From an uncultured Clostridia bacterium (lineage in GTDB: Bacteria; Bacillota; Clostridia; UBA1381), in the NCBI GenBank assembly GCA_934486495.1, contig CAKSPW010000079.1, positions 1 through 9,153 of the forward strand: a DNA stretch of 9,153 nucleotides, written 5' to 3'. Position numbers and translations under genes: made by a program. Every line of letters begins with the position of its first letter. Position 1 is the first letter of the stretch. Of this stretch, positions 7,902 to 9,153 are shown piece after piece. Under the pieces are notes generated by a model, which made no database searches, was not told where the DNA came from, and saw only the letters and a list, made by a program, of their open reading frames with translations.

Positions 7902-7908
7902 TCCTTCC
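7902..7908 (-). promoter_or_regulatory. Ribosome binding site that decides the start of the first operon gene
   Basis: On the minus strand the site reads GGAAGGA and lies 11 bases before TTG 7890. It is downstream of the predicted transcription start, so it fits a leader of roughly 35 bases. This supports the 379-residue protein over a longer version starting at 7968, which would need translation of the promoter itself. Confidence 0.6.
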
Positions 7909-7925
7909 GATTTTATGCCGTATGC

Positions 7926-7961
7926 TATATCTATTATAATCCAAATGAAAGAAAATAGCAA
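7926..7961 (-). promoter_or_regulatory. Sigma-A type promoter for the polysaccharide operon
   Basis: Read on the minus strand, a -35 TTGCTA (7956-7961; four of six bases match TTGACA) is followed by a 17-base spacer and a perfect -10 TATAAT (7933-7938). A start about 7 bases downstream, near 7926, would leave about 35 bases before the TTG at 7890. The bases just upstream of the -35 (about 7962-7999) are strongly A+T-rich, as in UP elements. It is the only clear promoter found in the gap between nif3 and the glycan genes, and would drive all seven downstream genes. No operator repeat or riboswitch-like fold was seen in the short leader. Confidence 0.8.
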
Positions 7962-7999
7962 CCTGCAATTTAATTTGTAATATAAAATTAACCTATTGT

Positions 8000-8776
8000 T
8001 TATAAAACTCCGAAAACATCCTTATTTTCCGATATGACAATCTCTATCGGCGCCGTCTTTAAAATATCGGCGAAAATATCCGTTACCAAAAACTCGGTCG
8101 GATAATGTCCCGCATCAATAACATACATTCCGCTCTCGTATGCGTCAATGCTGTCATGATACTTCATATCGGCGGTTATTACTGCCTGCGCACCGAGTGA
8201 TTTTGCAAGCGGAATAAACTCCGAACAACTGCCGGACGCAACCGCAATTTTTTCGATTTTTCCTCTGCCGCCCGATATAACCCGAACAAACGGAGTTTTA
8301 AGAAGCGACTTTGTCTTTTCGCAAAGCTCCTCAATCGACATCTCATTCGGGAGTTTTCCTACTCTGCCTATTCCGATATTTTCAAATCTCTCATCGGGCG
8401 CAAGTGTTTTTCGGTCGGTAAGAGAAAAAAGCCCGGCAAGTCTTTCGTTAATTCCGTCCTCCGCCGCATCCATATTCGTGTGACAAGCATAAACGGCTAT
8501 ATCATTCTTCATCAGCGTGTGAACACAGCGTCCGAGCGGACTGTCATCGGTCAGTTTTTTAATCCCTCCGAAAAACATTGGGTGATGCGCTATTATTATT
8601 TCGCACCTATCCCTTACCGCCTGATTTGCCGTTTCCTCCGTCACATCAAGCGCAAGAAGCGCACGGCTTGCCTGTTTGCTTTCATCACCTATCAAAAGCC
8701 CCGGATTATCCCATGAAAGCGCATATTTCTCCGGTGCTTTTTCGTTTATCAAACTGATTATATCCGATATTTTCAT
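8000..8776 (-). CDS. NIF3-family dinuclear metal-binding protein (YbgI/YqfO type, short form)
   Basis: The 258-residue protein (from ATG 8776) is a NIF3-like protein, a widely conserved family forming hexameric toroids with two metal ions per subunit; its reaction is not settled, though hydrolase or GTP cyclohydrolase-like roles have been suggested. Metal ligands are all visible: AHHPMFF (His64, His65), HTNMD (Asp103) and DAGHYPTE (His224, Glu228). WDNPGLLIG at 22-30 is the usual N-terminal block. The length matches the YbgI-like short form and lacks the central PII-like insert seen in the roughly 370-residue Bacillus YqfO. A GTG at 8782 could add two residues and would overlap the mutL stop as GTGA, but AAGGA lies only 4 bases before it and 10 before the ATG, so ATG 8776 is preferred. 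It is probably cotranscribed with mutL; no clear hairpin follows it. Confidence 0.93.
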   Translation of the reverse strand: MKISDIISLINEKAPEKYALSWDNPGLLIGDESKQASRALLALDVTEETANQAVRDRCEIIIAHHPMFFGGIKKLTDDSPLGRCVHTLMKNDIAVYACHTNMDAAEDGINERLAGLFSLTDRKTLAPDERFENIGIGRVGKLPNEMSIEELCEKTKSLLKTPFVRVISGGRGKIEKIAVASGSCSEFIPLAKSLGAQAVITADMKYHDSIDAYESGMYVIDAGHYPTEFLVTDIFADILKTAPIEIVISENKDVFGVL

Positions 8777-8778
8777 AT

Positions 8779-9153
8779 TCACACAATCCTTTTAAACTGC
8801 TTTTCAAGCTCTTTTTTTGTCATCTTTATCATAATCGGCCTGCCGTGAGGGCAAGTGTTTATGTTTTCCATATCCATAACGCCTCTTATAAGACTCTCCG
8901 TTTCGCTCCTTGTTAGCGAATGATTTGCCTTTACCGCCGCTTTGCAGGCAATTGTATATGTAAGGCGCTGCATTTTCGCACCGATTATTTCTTTTTTTGA
9001 ATTAATAAGCTCTCCCAAAAGCTCCAAAAACAAATCCTCCGCATCACCCATTTCAACATCGGGCGGCGTTGCACGAATTATGACGGTGTTCTCTCCGTAG
9101 CATTCCGCAACAAATCCAAGGCCTGACAAAAAGTCTGAATTTGCCTCAAATGC
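8779..9153 (-). CDS. mutL: DNA mismatch repair protein MutL, C-terminal part (partial at right edge)
   Basis: The frame is open to the window edge, so the 124 visible residues are the end of a longer protein. An apparent internal TTG start at 9129 is not credible because the preceding codons (AFEANSDF) continue the domain. The fragment is the MutL C-terminal dimerisation and endonuclease domain: GFVAECYGENTVIIRATP, YTIACKAAVKANHSL, then CPHGRP and ELEKQFKRIV. The ACK, CPHGRP and F-KR motifs help form the metal-binding endonuclease site in MutL proteins from bacteria lacking MutH; the usual DQHA-x2-E-R motif would lie outside the window. MutL joins MutS to nick and repair mismatched DNA. The terminal KR-IV replaces the more common FKRP ending. 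The stop TGA sits directly before the NIF3 gene start. Confidence 0.95.
   Translation of the reverse strand, partial: AFEANSDFLSGLGFVAECYGENTVIIRATPPDVEMGDAEDLFLELLGELINSKKEIIGAKMQRLTYTIACKAAVKANHSLTRSETESLIRGVMDMENINTCPHGRPIMIKMTKKELEKQFKRIV

Noticed and set aside
8480..8716. + strand 78-codon frame antisense to the NIF3 gene
   Set aside because: No domain, no ribosome binding site, and the opposite strand codes for the conserved metal-binding residues.
9127..9129. TTG as the start of a small 116-residue protein
   Set aside because: The frame continues open to the window edge and the fragment is the C-terminal domain of MutL, so this is an internal Leu codon.

Overview
The window looks like a piece of a Clostridia-type (low-to-moderate GC, Gram-positive) chromosome. 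The main reasons are the gene set (CsaB-type pyruvyl transferase, MurJ-family flippase, tandem DUF4330 proteins), strong AGGAGG-like ribosome binding sites, frequent TTG starts and very tight gene packing. Species cannot be named from this sequence. No RNA gene, CRISPR array, insertion sequence, phage gene or origin was seen, and no stretch over 300 bases lacks a gene.

Layout. The left edge (2-103, + strand) holds the last 33 codons of an HxlR-family transcription regulator, followed by a hairpin terminator (111-150). Every other gene lies on the minus strand and converges on that terminator. Read in transcription order from the right, there is first the C-terminal part of mutL (cut by the right edge), overlapping or abutting a NIF3-family metal-binding protein gene (8000-8776). 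A gap of about 110 bases follows, carrying a near-consensus sigma-A promoter (-35 TTGCTA, 17-base spacer, -10 TATAAT).

That promoter starts a probable seven-gene operon: GT4 glycosyltransferase (6751-7890), csaB-like polysaccharide pyruvyl transferase (5669-6754), murJ-family lipid flippase (4136-5665), Wzy/O-antigen ligase-like membrane protein (2263-4167), second GT4 glycosyltransferase (1167-2279), and two tandem DUF4330 single-pass membrane proteins (685-1143 and 187-666). Genes overlap by 4 to 32 bases or are separated by at most 23 bases, so translational coupling is likely.

How they may work together (inference): the two GT4 enzymes add sugars to a lipid-linked glycan in the cytoplasm, the CsaB-like enzyme adds pyruvate ketals, the MurJ-family protein flips a lipid-linked precursor, and the Wzy/ligase-like protein polymerises or transfers the glycan outside. 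The paired DUF4330 proteins, which have a short cytoplasmic tail, one membrane helix and an outside domain, are the least understood members. In Bacillus, CsaB pyruvylates a secondary cell-wall polysaccharide that anchors SLH-domain S-layer proteins, so an S-layer or surface-protein anchoring polymer is a reasonable hypothesis here. Three gene starts were revised from the longest reading frame using the promoter and ribosome-binding-site positions.
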